64,000 bases of DNA from Lachnospiraceae bacterium (GTDB taxonomy: Bacteria > Bacillota > Clostridia > Lachnospirales > Lachnospiraceae), in contig JAAWRC010000010.1 in NCBI GenBank assembly GCA_022800815.1, positions 1 through 64,000 of the forward strand, in the 5' to 3' direction. Positions 9,870-18,405 of this stretch are shown here, piece after piece. The notes beneath the pieces are model-generated. The model was not told where the DNA came from. It did not search any database and saw nothing but the letters and a program-made list of their open reading frames with translations. The position numbers and the translations under genes were made by a program. Within the stretch, counting starts at the first letter, position 1. Each line of letters starts with the position of its first letter.

Positions 9870-10589
9870 ATGAAGAATATCGACACGGTGCTTTTTGACC
9901 TGGACGGAAGCCTTCTTCCCATGGCGCAAGACGAGTTCGTCCGGCTTTACATGGAAGCCCTGGGGAGAACCTTCGCACCGGACGGGTTCGAGCCGGGGAA
10001 GCTGACCGGCTCCGTTTGGAGGGGCGTGGAGGCCATGATAAAAAACGACGGCTCCATGAGCAACCGGGAGCGGTTCTGGCAGGTGTTTTCCGAGACCATG
10101 GGGCAGGACATGGAAGAACAGGAGCTGCGGTTCGTGAGTTTTTACGAGAACCAGTTCGGGGAGGCGAAGGCGGCCACCGGATATTCGGAGCTTTCCGCAA
10201 AGGCCGTCCGGCTGCTCAGGGAAAAGGGCTACACGGTGGTTTTGGCGACCAACCCGGTGTTCCCGACCGTGGCCACCTACAGGCGGATGCGCTGGGCCGG
10301 GCTTTCCCCGGAGGATTTTGACCTGGTGACCACCTATGAGAGGGAGCGGTACTGTAAACCGAACCTTGCCTATTACCGGCACATCCTGGAACGGTTCGGT
10401 AAGGAGCCGGACCAATGCCTGATGGTAGGGAACGACGTGGACGAGGACATGTGTGTTCTTTCCATGGGGATGTCCGGCTATCTTCTCACGGACTGTCTGA
10501 TCAACCGAGGGGGAAGGGTCCCGGACGGATGTCTGTCGGGAAGTCTTGCGGAGTTTTACAAATATGCAGAAGATATGGCGACTCTTTAG
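9870..10589 (+). CDS. HAD-family hydrolase
   Basis: Haloacid dehalogenase-type phosphatase of 239 residues. Motif I is VLFDLDGSLLP near the N-terminus, with nucleophile and acid Asp; motif II is VLATNP; motif III/IV is CKPNLAYYRH and MVGNDVDEDM. A cap of about 100 residues between motifs I and II suggests a C1-type, phosphoglycolate-phosphatase-like protein acting on a small phosphorylated metabolite. The start at 9870 lies 2 nt after the lysA stop, so translation is probably coupled. Substrate cannot be told from sequence. Confidence 0.85.
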   Translation: MKNIDTVLFDLDGSLLPMAQDEFVRLYMEALGRTFAPDGFEPGKLTGSVWRGVEAMIKNDGSMSNRERFWQVFSETMGQDMEEQELRFVSFYENQFGEAKAATGYSELSAKAVRLLREKGYTVVLATNPVFPTVATYRRMRWAGLSPEDFDLVTTYERERYCKPNLAYYRHILERFGKEPDQCLMVGNDVDEDMCVLSMGMSGYLLTDCLINRGGRVPDGCLSGSLAEFYKYAEDMATL

Positions 10590-10622
10590 GGCCGGCTGCC
10601 GGAGGAAGAGCCGTTTGCGGAC

Positions 10623-10646
10623 ATGCCGCCGGGAAACCGGCGGCAT
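10623..10646. other. Stable 10-bp hairpin with GAAA tetraloop
   Basis: ATGCCGCCGG (10623-10632), loop GAAA, CCGGCGGCAT (10637-10646) form a perfect stem between the HAD gene and the permease gene. No T-tract follows, so it is more likely an mRNA-stability or processing element than a full terminator. Confidence 0.6.
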
Positions 10647-10671
10647 CATCCACGGAAAGGGGGAATGATTC

Positions 10672-11946
10672 ATGAGACAGGAGGAGGAAAAACGGGAATC
10701 GGCCAGGGCGGGGATGCGGAAATATGCGTCCATGGGGCTGACGGCGTTCTGCGTCATCGCTGCCAGCATTCTGTTCTTTCTGTTTCTTTACAAATATGAA
10801 ACCGTAATCAAGGCGATAAGGACTGTCCTTGGGATTTTGGAGCCCATTGTGTTCGGATTCATCATCGCCTACCTGATGCTTCCGGTGGTCAAGTTTTTTG
10901 AAAAATATCTGACCAGGCTTTTGAAACGGGTGATCAAAAACGAGAAGAAGGCCGTCAGCCTCGGCAAGGGATTCGGCATCCTCTTTGCCTTGCTTTTCTG
11001 GATTGCCCTCATCGCCGTGCTGGCCGTCATGGTCATCCCGGAGCTTTACACCAACATTAGCAGCATGATCGCAGCCCTGCCCGGACAGATCCGCCACACC
11101 TCGACGGAAATCATGGAGTTTATGCAGCGGGAGGGGATGGATTCCGATATTGTGAAGGAGCTGACGGACAAGGCCCTGACCTTCTTTAACAACTGGGTGC
11201 AGACAGATTTCTTCAAGGACATGAACGTATTGTTCGGCCACCTGACGACAGGGGTGATCAGCTTTTTCAGCACCACCTTTAACATCATCATCGGAATCAT
11301 CGTGGCGATCTACGTGCTAAACGGGCGGAAGACCTTCAAGCGGCAGGCGAAGCAGATGATCTATGCGGCCTTCTCTGAAAAGCATGCGAAGATCCTGATC
11401 GACACCCTGAAGGAGAGCAACCAGGTCTTCGGCGGATTTATCGCGGGCAAGCTGGTGGATTCCCTGATCATCGGGATCCTCTGCTTCATCGTGCTCTACA
11501 TCCTGCGGATGCCGTACGTGGTCCTGGTCAGCGTGATCGTGGGTGTGACTAACATCATTCCCTTTTTCGGTCCATATCTGGGGGCGATTCCCAGCGCCAT
11601 TCTGATCCTTCTGGCCAATCCGGCCAAGGGTCTCGTCTTTATCCTTTTCATTCTGATTTTGCAGCAGGTGGACGGAAATATCATCGGTCCCAAAATTCTT
11701 GGGGAGTCCACGGGGCTTTCCGCCTTCTGGGTGGTCTTCTCCATCCTGTTTTTCGGCGGTCTTTTCGGCATCGTGGGCATGCTCGTCGGAGTCCCGCTTT
11801 TTGCCGTGATATATCGGATTATCAGCAGAATCGTAGACTACAGACTCCGCCAGAAGGGGCTGATTTCCCTTGCCGAGGCGGGTAACGGGACGGGAAGGCC
11901 GGGCGGGGAAGAAACGGAAAAAGAAGAAAAAAAACCGAACGACTGA
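10672..11946 (+). CDS. AI-2E family transporter (PerM/DUF20 type)
   Basis: Polytopic membrane protein of 424 residues with about eight hydrophobic segments. Typical family landmarks are FGFIIAYLMLPVVKFFEKYL near the N-terminus, a long extracytoplasmic helical stretch (residues ~130-200), and the C-terminal VDGNIIGPKILGESTGLSAFWVVFSIL block with the GxxGMLVGVPLFAVIYRI end. Proteins of this family export AI-2 or act as Na+/H+ or small-molecule permeases in different bacteria, so substrate is open. AAAGGGGGA precedes the ATG. The C-terminus is a charged tail. Possibly a distal member of the guaB-lysA-HAD unit. Confidence 0.85.
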   Translation: MRQEEEKRESARAGMRKYASMGLTAFCVIAASILFFLFLYKYETVIKAIRTVLGILEPIVFGFIIAYLMLPVVKFFEKYLTRLLKRVIKNEKKAVSLGKGFGILFALLFWIALIAVLAVMVIPELYTNISSMIAALPGQIRHTSTEIMEFMQREGMDSDIVKELTDKALTFFNNWVQTDFFKDMNVLFGHLTTGVISFFSTTFNIIIGIIVAIYVLNGRKTFKRQAKQMIYAAFSEKHAKILIDTLKESNQVFGGFIAGKLVDSLIIGILCFIVLYILRMPYVVLVSVIVGVTNIIPFFGPYLGAIPSAILILLANPAKGLVFILFILILQQVDGNIIGPKILGESTGLSAFWVVFSILFFGGLFGIVGMLVGVPLFAVIYRIISRIVDYRLRQKGLISLAEAGNGTGRPGGEETEKEEKKPND

Positions 11947-12037
11947 AAAAATGGTGAAAAAATTTAATGCAGTAATGGAAAAGATGTGCTAAAATAGCAT
12001 TAGATTTTGAAAATGAAAAGGAAAATGGGGGAAAACC

Positions 12038-12982
12038 ATGTTTTGCGAAGAGTGCGGGAAACAAATTCCAGATAATTCTAAATTTTGTGATGGCTGCGGG
12101 GCCCCGGTAAAATCCGTGGAGACGGCGGAGGCCCCGGTAGAACAGTCTTCTTATCAGGCAGAAGCTTTTTATGGAGAACCGCAGACTTCCGGATTGGATG
12201 CGGGGAGGACCGGGATGGTTCAGGAACCCCGCAGGGGACAAAATCATGGACAATCCTACGGAAATACCGGCTACGGACAGCCTTACGGGGGAGATGTCGG
12301 TTACGGACGGCCTCACGGGGGGCGGGGCCATGGGCAGCCCTATGGGGGAGACGCTGACTACGGACAATCCTACGGGGGAGATACCGGTTACGGGCGATTC
12401 TATGAGGGGCGGCCCGAAAGCGAGGACAAGAAAAAGGGCAGTCTTCAGACGGTGCTGATCGTGGTGCTGGGCGTCGTGGCGGTCGCCCTGATCGGCGTGT
12501 TGATTTTCCTGGGAATCCGGACCTTTGGCGGAAAGAAGGACGGGGGCGGCGAAAGCCCGGCCGTAGTCAGCGAGAGGGAGGAGACGCAGGAGGAGACTTC
12601 CGCAGAAGCGGAGGAGATGACGGAGGAGGCAGTTACTGAGACGACGGAGGCGGCCCCCACGGCCCCCACGGTGCCGGAGACGACGGTGCCGCCTACCACG
12701 GAGGCGGTGTCGGAGTATATTCTTCCGACCAGCAATTCGGCCTATTTGACGGAGATGGACCTGATTCCCCTCACGAAGGAGCAGTTGAGGCTTGCGAGAA
12801 ATGAAATTTACGCCCGACACGGAAGAAAGTTCAAGGATGCCTCCCTCAACGAATATTTTCTGAGCAAATCCTGGTACGTGCCTCTCATCGAACCAGACCA
12901 TTTCAATGAGAACGTGTTCAACGACTACGAGACGGCCAATCGGAAGCTCATTGCGGATTACGAGAAAAAGATGGGATATTGA
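12038..12982 (+). CDS. Zinc-ribbon membrane protein with C-terminal YARHG domain
   Basis: A 314-residue protein: N-terminal zinc ribbon CxxC...CxxC (MFCEECGKQIPDNSKFCDGCG), a Gly/Tyr/Gln-rich repetitive segment (residues ~45-130), one transmembrane helix (VLIVVLGVVAVALIGVLIFLGI, ~147-168), a Glu/Thr-rich outer linker and a C-terminal YARHG domain (LRLARNEIYARHGRKF ... SKSWY). YARHG domains are extracellular and thought to bind cell-wall components; this is family knowledge. Topology would put the zinc ribbon inside and YARHG outside. It opens a cluster of similar membrane proteins with an ATPase and an FHA protein. Confidence 0.85.
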   Translation: MFCEECGKQIPDNSKFCDGCGAPVKSVETAEAPVEQSSYQAEAFYGEPQTSGLDAGRTGMVQEPRRGQNHGQSYGNTGYGQPYGGDVGYGRPHGGRGHGQPYGGDADYGQSYGGDTGYGRFYEGRPESEDKKKGSLQTVLIVVLGVVAVALIGVLIFLGIRTFGGKKDGGGESPAVVSEREETQEETSAEAEEMTEEAVTETTEAAPTAPTVPETTVPPTTEAVSEYILPTSNSAYLTEMDLIPLTKEQLRLARNEIYARHGRKFKDASLNEYFLSKSWYVPLIEPDHFNENVFNDYETANRKLIADYEKKMGY

Positions 12983-13014
12983 ACCTGTAATTTTGGAGGG
13001 AATGATTACATAGT

Positions 13015-14025
13015 ATGGGACAGATAGCGATTGCAGTGTATGACCCGGACAGTGCGTACACGGAGCGGTTTTGCCAGTATATGAATGAAGCTTCGGGGCA
13101 TGAGTATGTTTTCCGGCCGATGAACGACCGGGAGCAGTTGGACCGTCTGATCTCCGCAAGGGAGGTGGAGGGGGTTCTGGTCTCGGATGCTCTCAGGGAG
13201 GAATATCCTCTGTTTATCGGCGATATCCACGTGGGGTATCTGACGGGCGAGCCCATGGAGGAGGAGGGGGAAATCTTCCGTTACCAGAGCCGGAGGGAGA
13301 TTCTGGAGGTTTTAGGCCGGCTTTTGGAAAATGAAGACCTTTCGGTAAAGCTCTTCGTGTTCGTCGGGGCCAGTGCGGGGGGCGGCTGCTCCACCGTGGC
13401 GGCCGCCTGCGCACAGAAGCTGGCCCAGGAGGAGAAGCGGGTTCTCTATTTCAACATGAGCAGCCTGGGCGATGCGGGGACGATTTTCCAGGGGGGGAAC
13501 CCCAGGGATTTTCAGTATCTTCTGAAGGAGCTGGAGACGGGTGGAGACTTGGATGCGGCCATGGCGGCCGTTTTGAACAGGGACGGTGGGGGCGTTTATT
13601 ACTATGACAACCTCTCGGCCCCGCTCTCGCTCATGAACATTACGAGAGCGCGCATGGAGATTTTTCTGCGGAGACTGATTGATTCGGGGGAATTCCGCTA
13701 TATCGTCATTGACAGCAGTTTTTCGGTAAATTACGGACTGCTCGAGGCCTGCGGCATGGCAACCCGGGTGATCTTCGTGGACGACGGAGTCTATACCTCG
13801 AATCAGAGGCTGCATAAGATTTGGAGTCTCTTTAAAATGCTGGGAAACGGCCTTTGTCCCAAGTCCGTGCTGCTATATAACAAATTCCATGAGAAGTACG
13901 GACGGCTTTATGAGAATCCGGAGCTTCCCGTGGCGGGGACCATCGGAGTGCTGACTCCTGCGGGACCGACTCAGATGGTGGAACAGATGATGGGGCACGA
14001 GGCCCTTCGGGAGGTTCTGCGGTGA
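13015..14025 (+). CDS. CpaE/MinD-like ATPase-fold protein with altered Walker A
   Basis: A 336-residue cytoplasmic protein with a receiver-like N-terminal domain (~1-105) and a MinD/ParA-type domain, the architecture of CpaE pilus-localisation proteins. The P-loop position reads FVGASAGGGCSTVAAACA: the signature and general lysines of the deviant Walker A (KGGxGKT) are missing, as in several CpaE homologues, so ATP hydrolysis is doubtful. Later landmarks are YIVIDSSFSVNYGLLEACGMATRVIFVDDG. GGAGGG precedes the ATG. It is followed 21 nt later by the FHA gene. No other pilus gene (cpaF/tadA, tadB/C, prepilin) is in the window, which is unusual for this family. Confidence 0.8.
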   Translation: MGQIAIAVYDPDSAYTERFCQYMNEASGHEYVFRPMNDREQLDRLISAREVEGVLVSDALREEYPLFIGDIHVGYLTGEPMEEEGEIFRYQSRREILEVLGRLLENEDLSVKLFVFVGASAGGGCSTVAAACAQKLAQEEKRVLYFNMSSLGDAGTIFQGGNPRDFQYLLKELETGGDLDAAMAAVLNRDGGGVYYYDNLSAPLSLMNITRARMEIFLRRLIDSGEFRYIVIDSSFSVNYGLLEACGMATRVIFVDDGVYTSNQRLHKIWSLFKMLGNGLCPKSVLLYNKFHEKYGRLYENPELPVAGTIGVLTPAGPTQMVEQMMGHEALREVLR

Positions 14026-14046
14026 GGGAAAGGGAGTGGATGCGAG

Positions 14047-15060
14047 ATGGACAGGATTGAGCGACAGGCGTCCATGGAGAGCGCCTTTGACCATGTCACT
14101 TATAACATGCTTTTCTGCAACGAGATCGACGGGGTGTTTCGGCTGGAGCCCATGGGGGAGGAGTCCGGAGGGGCCAATTACAACACGGCGGGGTTCACTC
14201 CGTTAAGCCGGATTTTCTCGGCTGGGATGTCCAAGAAGACGGCGGTGCAGGTGCTTAAGAGCCTGCTCAGTGTTTGGGTGAACCTGGACGAGTACATGAT
14301 TCCGAGAAGCGAGCTTCTGATGAGCCTCTCCGACGTCTACGTGCAGGACGAGACGGGGGAGATTCGCTGGATCTGCGGTCTGCAGAAGGACTCCAGGAGT
14401 CCCATTGAGAAGCTTCGTCTTTTGATGGCGGAGCTGGTGACGATCATGGAGGGCGACCCGGAGCAGAACCAGGAGAACATGCATACGCTGCTCAATTACG
14501 TGAAGAGCGTGAACGGAGAAAATTTGAATCAATGCAAGACCATGGCGGACACGCTTCTCCTGCAGGATATTGCGGCGGCTTCTGCGGAGGCGGCGGCTTC
14601 CGAGGAGGCGGAGGCCTATGGCTATCAGGCGGATGACGGAGGTTTTTCCGCATATGAGGAACCCCGCAGGGGGGAGGATACGGGAGCGACGAGCTATGTG
14701 GATTCCTGGAAGGAGAACGGCGACGGGCTCAACATCATGATTCCCGACGCTTTTACAAAGGCCAGGGAAGTTGCCTACATTATCCGGATTCGCACGGGGG
14801 ACGAGATGGCGGTCGTCCTGGACGAAACCCTGATGGGAAAGAGCAGGGATGCGGACTTCCGCATCGGGGACAATCGGGCGGTCAGCCGCCATCATGCCAG
14901 CATTATCATGGAGGACGGGGAGTATTATCTGGTGGACCATGAATCGACCAATTCTACTTATCTGAACGGAATGCGGCTGGAGCCTGGGGAGGAATACCGG
15001 CTCTGCCACGGGGACGGTTTTGTCCTGGCGGACGAGCCCTTCCAGTTCATGATACGATAA
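14047..15060 (+). CDS. DUF6382-FHA domain protein
   Basis: A 337-residue cytoplasmic protein. Residues ~1-170 fit the DUF6382 domain (FDHVTYNMLFCNEI ... SLLSVWVNLDEYMIPRS ... PIEKLRLLMAELV); residues ~240-337 are a forkhead-associated domain (GKSRDADFRIGDNRAVSRHHA ... LVDHESTNSTYLNG), with the phosphothreonine-binding Arg, Ser-Arg-His and Asn residues present. FHA domains bind phosphothreonine peptides, so a Ser/Thr kinase partner is expected elsewhere. In Firmicutes this pairing occurs with Flp/Tad-like pilus loci. Here its partners are the CpaE-like protein and zinc-ribbon membrane proteins, suggesting an envelope-signalling module. Confidence 0.85.
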   Translation: MDRIERQASMESAFDHVTYNMLFCNEIDGVFRLEPMGEESGGANYNTAGFTPLSRIFSAGMSKKTAVQVLKSLLSVWVNLDEYMIPRSELLMSLSDVYVQDETGEIRWICGLQKDSRSPIEKLRLLMAELVTIMEGDPEQNQENMHTLLNYVKSVNGENLNQCKTMADTLLLQDIAAASAEAAASEEAEAYGYQADDGGFSAYEEPRRGEDTGATSYVDSWKENGDGLNIMIPDAFTKAREVAYIIRIRTGDEMAVVLDETLMGKSRDADFRIGDNRAVSRHHASIIMEDGEYYLVDHESTNSTYLNGMRLEPGEEYRLCHGDGFVLADEPFQFMIR

Positions 15061-15145
15061 ACAGGCTTGCGAAACTGAAAAACATGGTGAAGATTCTGAA
15101 TTTCGCAATTGTCTGGTATGAAAAAAGATGAAGGGGGAAACGAGT

Positions 15146-16180
15146 ATGTATTGTATGCACTGCGGGGCATCGAACAGCGACACGGCGAAATTCTGCCGAA
15201 GCTGCGGAAAAAGTTTGACAGAGGAAAGCCTGCCGCCCGTGGATGCGGGGGAGGAGACGATACCTTTGGAGGACGTTTCCGGAAACGGGGCAGACGGTTT
15301 TGAGGAGCGGTCTTCCGACCAGGAGCAGATCTATGACGGCCAGCCTTATGCGGAACAGCCTTACGGGAATTCGACCCATGAGGGACGGCCTCAGGGTCAG
15401 TCTTACGGAAACGGAGGGTACGCAGAGCCGCAGCCCTATGGAAATCAATCGTCCTATGGGAACCAGCAGCCCTATGGCGGCCAGCCTTACGGAAATCAGC
15501 AGCCTTATGGCGGTCAGCCCTACGGAAATCAGCCTTATGGGGACCGGCAGCCTTACGGCAATCCGTCCTCCTACGGGGGAGGCTACGGGAACGGGCAGCC
15601 TTATGGAAACCAGCCCTCCTATGGACAGCCCGGCTACGGGCAGGACGCTTACGGCTATCAGCAGCCTTATGGGGCGATGGAGGGAAGAAAGCAGAAAAAG
15701 AAGGGCAAAAAAGGCGTTGTCATTGCGGTGGTTGTCGTTTTGCTGGCGGCACTTCTTGGCGGAGGAGCATTCCTGTATATCAGGGAGAGCAATCCCATGG
15801 CGCCGGTGGAACACTTTTTTGACGGAATCAAGGACGGCGACTGGGACAAGGTCTATAACAGCATTTACTGGGGAGAGGAGGGTTCTTCCGGCTGGATGTC
15901 CAAGGAAGAGTTCGTCCGGGAAGCAAAAAGCAGTATGGGAGAAATTTCCTACATGTCGGGCATCCTTGATTCCTTGAAACTGAAAAAGATTTCCGAGGAG
16001 CCTTATGCGGACGGCGAGGATGGAGAGGCCAGGAAGAAGATTACCGTCGAGATGAGCATGGAGTTCATGGGAATGAACGAGAGCCAGGAGATGGACTTGG
16101 TGGTGGTGAAATCAGGAACAAAATTCCTGTTCATTCCTGTCTGGAAAATTGACAATCAGGAGATGGATGAGTTGTTCTAA
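15146..16180 (+). CDS. Zinc-ribbon membrane protein with QPYGNQ repeats
   Basis: A 344-residue protein: zinc ribbon MYCMHCGASNSDTAKFCRSCG, acidic linker, a long Gln/Tyr/Gly/Pro/Asn-rich repeat (about residues 65-175, units like QPYGNQ), a transmembrane helix (GVVIAVVVVLLAALLGGGAFLY, ~190-211), then an extracytoplasmic domain starting NPMAPVEHFFDGIKDGDWDKVY that resembles DUF4878/NTF2-like domains. The start at 15146 follows AAGGGGGA; a longer frame from 15128 would include that ribosome site. The repeat is prone to length variation. Function unknown; a cytoplasmic zinc ribbon with an outer sensor-like domain suggests envelope sensing, as inference. Confidence 0.82.
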   Translation: MYCMHCGASNSDTAKFCRSCGKSLTEESLPPVDAGEETIPLEDVSGNGADGFEERSSDQEQIYDGQPYAEQPYGNSTHEGRPQGQSYGNGGYAEPQPYGNQSSYGNQQPYGGQPYGNQQPYGGQPYGNQPYGDRQPYGNPSSYGGGYGNGQPYGNQPSYGQPGYGQDAYGYQQPYGAMEGRKQKKKGKKGVVIAVVVVLLAALLGGGAFLYIRESNPMAPVEHFFDGIKDGDWDKVYNSIYWGEEGSSGWMSKEEFVREAKSSMGEISYMSGILDSLKLKKISEEPYADGEDGEARKKITVEMSMEFMGMNESQEMDLVVVKSGTKFLFIPVWKIDNQEMDELF

Positions 16181-16256
16181 AAGGTTCCGGACAGCATTAA
16201 ATTTTATACCAGATGCCGCACGCCCGGGGACGGAGCGTGCATAAAGGAGGAAAACT

Positions 16257-17306
16257 ATGGCAAAGTTTTGTAGTCAATGCGGAAAACCCCTGCAGGATGG
16301 CGAGGTCTGCACCTGCGGACAGCAGGCGGGAGGCCCCCAGAAAACAGTTGCGTTCCAGGGGGAGGCGCCTCAGGGAGGACCGGCGGGTTCGGGCCAGGTG
16401 CCGCCTCAGGGAGGATCCCAGACGTACGGCCAGGTGCCGCCCCAGGGAGGACCCGGATACGGCCAGGTGCCGCCCCAGGGAGGACCCGGATACGGCCAGG
16501 TGCCGCCTCAGGGAGGACCCGGATACGGCCAGGTGCCGCCTCAGGGAGGACCCGGATACGGTCAGGTGCCGCCTCAGGGAGGACCTTACGGATATGGTCA
16601 GGGAGGACCTCAGGGATACGGTCAGCCTTACGGCGGGCCCCAGGTTCCGAGGCAGCCGGGAGCTGCGGGCGTTTATATGAAGGGGCTGTGGGGCACGATC
16701 ACGGAGGCCTGGAAAAAGCCTGCGGATACCCTTTCCGGCATGGCGGCCGCAGCCAAGGTTCCGGTCGTCATGGGAATTTTGGGAATCCAGGTGGTCCTGT
16801 TCAGTCTGATCTTCTTGTTTTTCGCACTCAGGATCAATAGCCTGGCTGGCGGAAAGGCAATGGATACGCCTTTGATGTTCCTGATGGCCCTGCTCGCAGG
16901 GGCGGGGGTTTTGGCTGTTTATGGAGTGTTTGTCATGGTGTTCACGAAAGGGATCGCCAAGAAAAACATGACTTACATGCAGGGGCTCGGCGTTGCTGCG
17001 GCAAAGGCCCTGGCCCAGATGCCCTTTACGGCCCTCACGGCCCTGATGGTTTTGATCGTCGTGTCGGAGAGTGGGAGCACCACCATGGTATTGATTACCC
17101 TGTTTATTTACGCTGCGGGAAATCTGCTGGCATATTTCTTTATTCCGGCAGCCATGGGGAGCTTCGAGGCGGATGACAGAAACAAGAAGACATGGCAGTT
17201 ATTCTTGACGTTTCTTGTCAGCGCCATTGCCACCTACATCATCGCCTGGCTTTATATAAAGATTATCGGGGGCAATATGACGAGCATGATGCGCAGGCTC
17301 ATGTAG
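16257..17306 (+). CDS. Zinc-ribbon, Yip1-like polytopic membrane protein
   Basis: A 349-residue protein: short zinc ribbon (FCSQCGKPLQDGEVCTCG), a Pro/Gly/Gln repeat made of 11-residue units (YGQVPPQGGPG), then a C-terminal half with about five hydrophobic helices of the Yip1/DUF-like type (VVMGILGIQVVLFSLIFLFF ... PLMFLMALLAGAGVLAVYGVF ... YIIAWLYIKIIGG). AAAGGAGGAAAACT precedes the ATG. Related zinc-ribbon/Yip1 proteins are common in Clostridia but unassigned. It closes the 12-17.3 kb cluster and is followed by a terminator. The repeat lies in the cytoplasmic tail by predicted topology. Confidence 0.8.
   Translation: MAKFCSQCGKPLQDGEVCTCGQQAGGPQKTVAFQGEAPQGGPAGSGQVPPQGGSQTYGQVPPQGGPGYGQVPPQGGPGYGQVPPQGGPGYGQVPPQGGPGYGQVPPQGGPYGYGQGGPQGYGQPYGGPQVPRQPGAAGVYMKGLWGTITEAWKKPADTLSGMAAAAKVPVVMGILGIQVVLFSLIFLFFALRINSLAGGKAMDTPLMFLMALLAGAGVLAVYGVFVMVFTKGIAKKNMTYMQGLGVAAAKALAQMPFTALTALMVLIVVSESGSTTMVLITLFIYAAGNLLAYFFIPAAMGSFEADDRNKKTWQLFLTFLVSAIATYIIAWLYIKIIGGNMTSMMRRLM
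16391..16587 (+). repeat. Tandem 33-bp coding repeat
   Basis: About six copies of a 33-bp unit (encoding YGQVPPQGGPG) lie head to tail with only one or two base changes between copies. The repeat keeps the frame and is part of the zinc-ribbon/Yip1 gene. Confidence 0.9.
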
Positions 17307-17326
17307 AGGACAGATGGTTTGGAACG

Positions 17327-17362
17327 GAGCCGTCAGATTTGTAAAGGATCTGACGGTTCTTT
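17327..17362 (+). terminator. Terminator closing the zinc-ribbon/FHA cluster
   Basis: GAGCCGTCAGAT (17327-17338) pairs with ATCTGACGGTTC (17348-17359), followed by a short T-run (TTCTTT). Confidence 0.75.
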
Positions 17363-17429
17363 GCCGTGGAAAGCGGAGGGCGGACTGGAAAGATTTTGCG
17401 GATATCCCGGATTTTCCTCGAATTTTATG

Positions 17430-17458
17430 TTGAAATGACGAAAATACAGTGTTAAAAT
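17430..17458 (+). promoter_or_regulatory. Promoter of nfnAB
   Basis: TTGAAA (17430-17435), 17-bp spacer, TAAAAT (17453-17458), about 60 nt before the nfnA start. Confidence 0.65.
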
Positions 17459-17517
17459 GAAACAGGCGGCATGTGCGGAGGGAACGGCATGCCCAGGAAA
17501 GGTAAGGAGGAAAGAAC

Positions 17518-18405
17518 ATGTTCAAGATTCTGAGAGCGGAGCATCTTGCGGAAAATATCATTCTGATGGATGTGGAAGCAAAGCGGGTGGCGAAGTCCTG
17601 TCTGCCCGGCCAGTTTATCATTGTCAGAATAGACGAGAAGGGCGAGAGGATTCCTCTGACCATCGCAGATTATGACAGGGAGAAGGGAACGGTGACCATC
17701 GTGTTCCAGCCCATCGGCGTTTCGACCCATCAGCTTGCGAACCTCAGGGCGGGGGATGCCCTGCTGGATTTCGTGGGGCCTCTGGGGCAGCCCTCCGATC
17801 TGATTACGGGCGACCTGGAAGAGACGAAGAAAAAGAAGATCCTTTTCGTGGCGGGCGGCGTCGGCACGGCACCGGTGTATCCCCAGGTGAAGTGGCTTCA
17901 TGAGCACGGCATCGCCGCAGACGTGATCATCGGCTCCAAGACCAAGAGCCTGGTGATTATGGAGGAGATGATGAAGGAAGTGGCCGGGAATGTCTACGTG
18001 ACCACCGACGACGGGAGCTACGGCAGAAGCGGCATGGTGACGAAGGCCATCGAGGACCTGGTTGCGGAGGGCAAGGAGTATGACCACTGTGTCGCCATCG
18101 GCCCTATGATCATGATGAAGTTCTGCTGTCTGACCACCAAGAAACTGGGGATCCACACCGTCGTCAGCATGAACCCGATCATGGTGGACGGAACCGGCAT
18201 GTGCGGGGCCTGCCGCCTGAGCGTGGGTGATACGGTGAAGTTTGCCTGCGTGGACGGGCCGGAGTTTGACGGACATCTGATCAATTTTGACGAGGCCATG
18301 AAGCGTCAGGCCATGTACCGGACGGAAGAGGGAAGGAAGCTTCTTGCATTCCAGGAGGGCGACACCCATCATGGCGGATGCGGACATTGCGGAGGTGACA
18401 AATAA
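17518..18405 (+). CDS. nfnA: NADH-dependent ferredoxin:NADP+ oxidoreductase, subunit A
   Basis: Small flavoprotein subunit of the electron-bifurcating NfnAB complex, which couples reduced ferredoxin and NADH to NADPH formation. The 295-residue protein has an FAD-binding domain (residues ~1-100), an NAD-binding Rossmann part (LFVAGGVGTAPVYPQ) and a C-terminal [2Fe-2S] site (GTGMCGACRLSV plus FACVDGPEF). A good AAGGAGG precedes the start. The same fold occurs in PyrK of dihydroorotate dehydrogenase, but the adjacent gltA-like subunit and the absence of pyrD point to NfnA. The stop overlaps the next start by one base (TAATG). Confidence 0.88.
   Translation: MFKILRAEHLAENIILMDVEAKRVAKSCLPGQFIIVRIDEKGERIPLTIADYDREKGTVTIVFQPIGVSTHQLANLRAGDALLDFVGPLGQPSDLITGDLEETKKKKILFVAGGVGTAPVYPQVKWLHEHGIAADVIIGSKTKSLVIMEEMMKEVAGNVYVTTDDGSYGRSGMVTKAIEDLVAEGKEYDHCVAIGPMIMMKFCCLTTKKLGIHTVVSMNPIMVDGTGMCGACRLSVGDTVKFACVDGPEFDGHLINFDEAMKRQAMYRTEEGRKLLAFQEGDTHHGGCGHCGGDK

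Noticed and set aside
16391-16587. Regular 33-bp repeats considered as a CRISPR array
   Set aside because: Units are contiguous without spacers, translate as YGQVPPQGGPG in the reading frame of a membrane protein, and no cas gene is near.
12038-17306. A Tad/Flp pilus or type VII secretion locus
   Set aside because: Only CpaE-like and FHA proteins are present; no secretion ATPase, prepilin, TadB/C, EssC or WXG100 gene is in the window.
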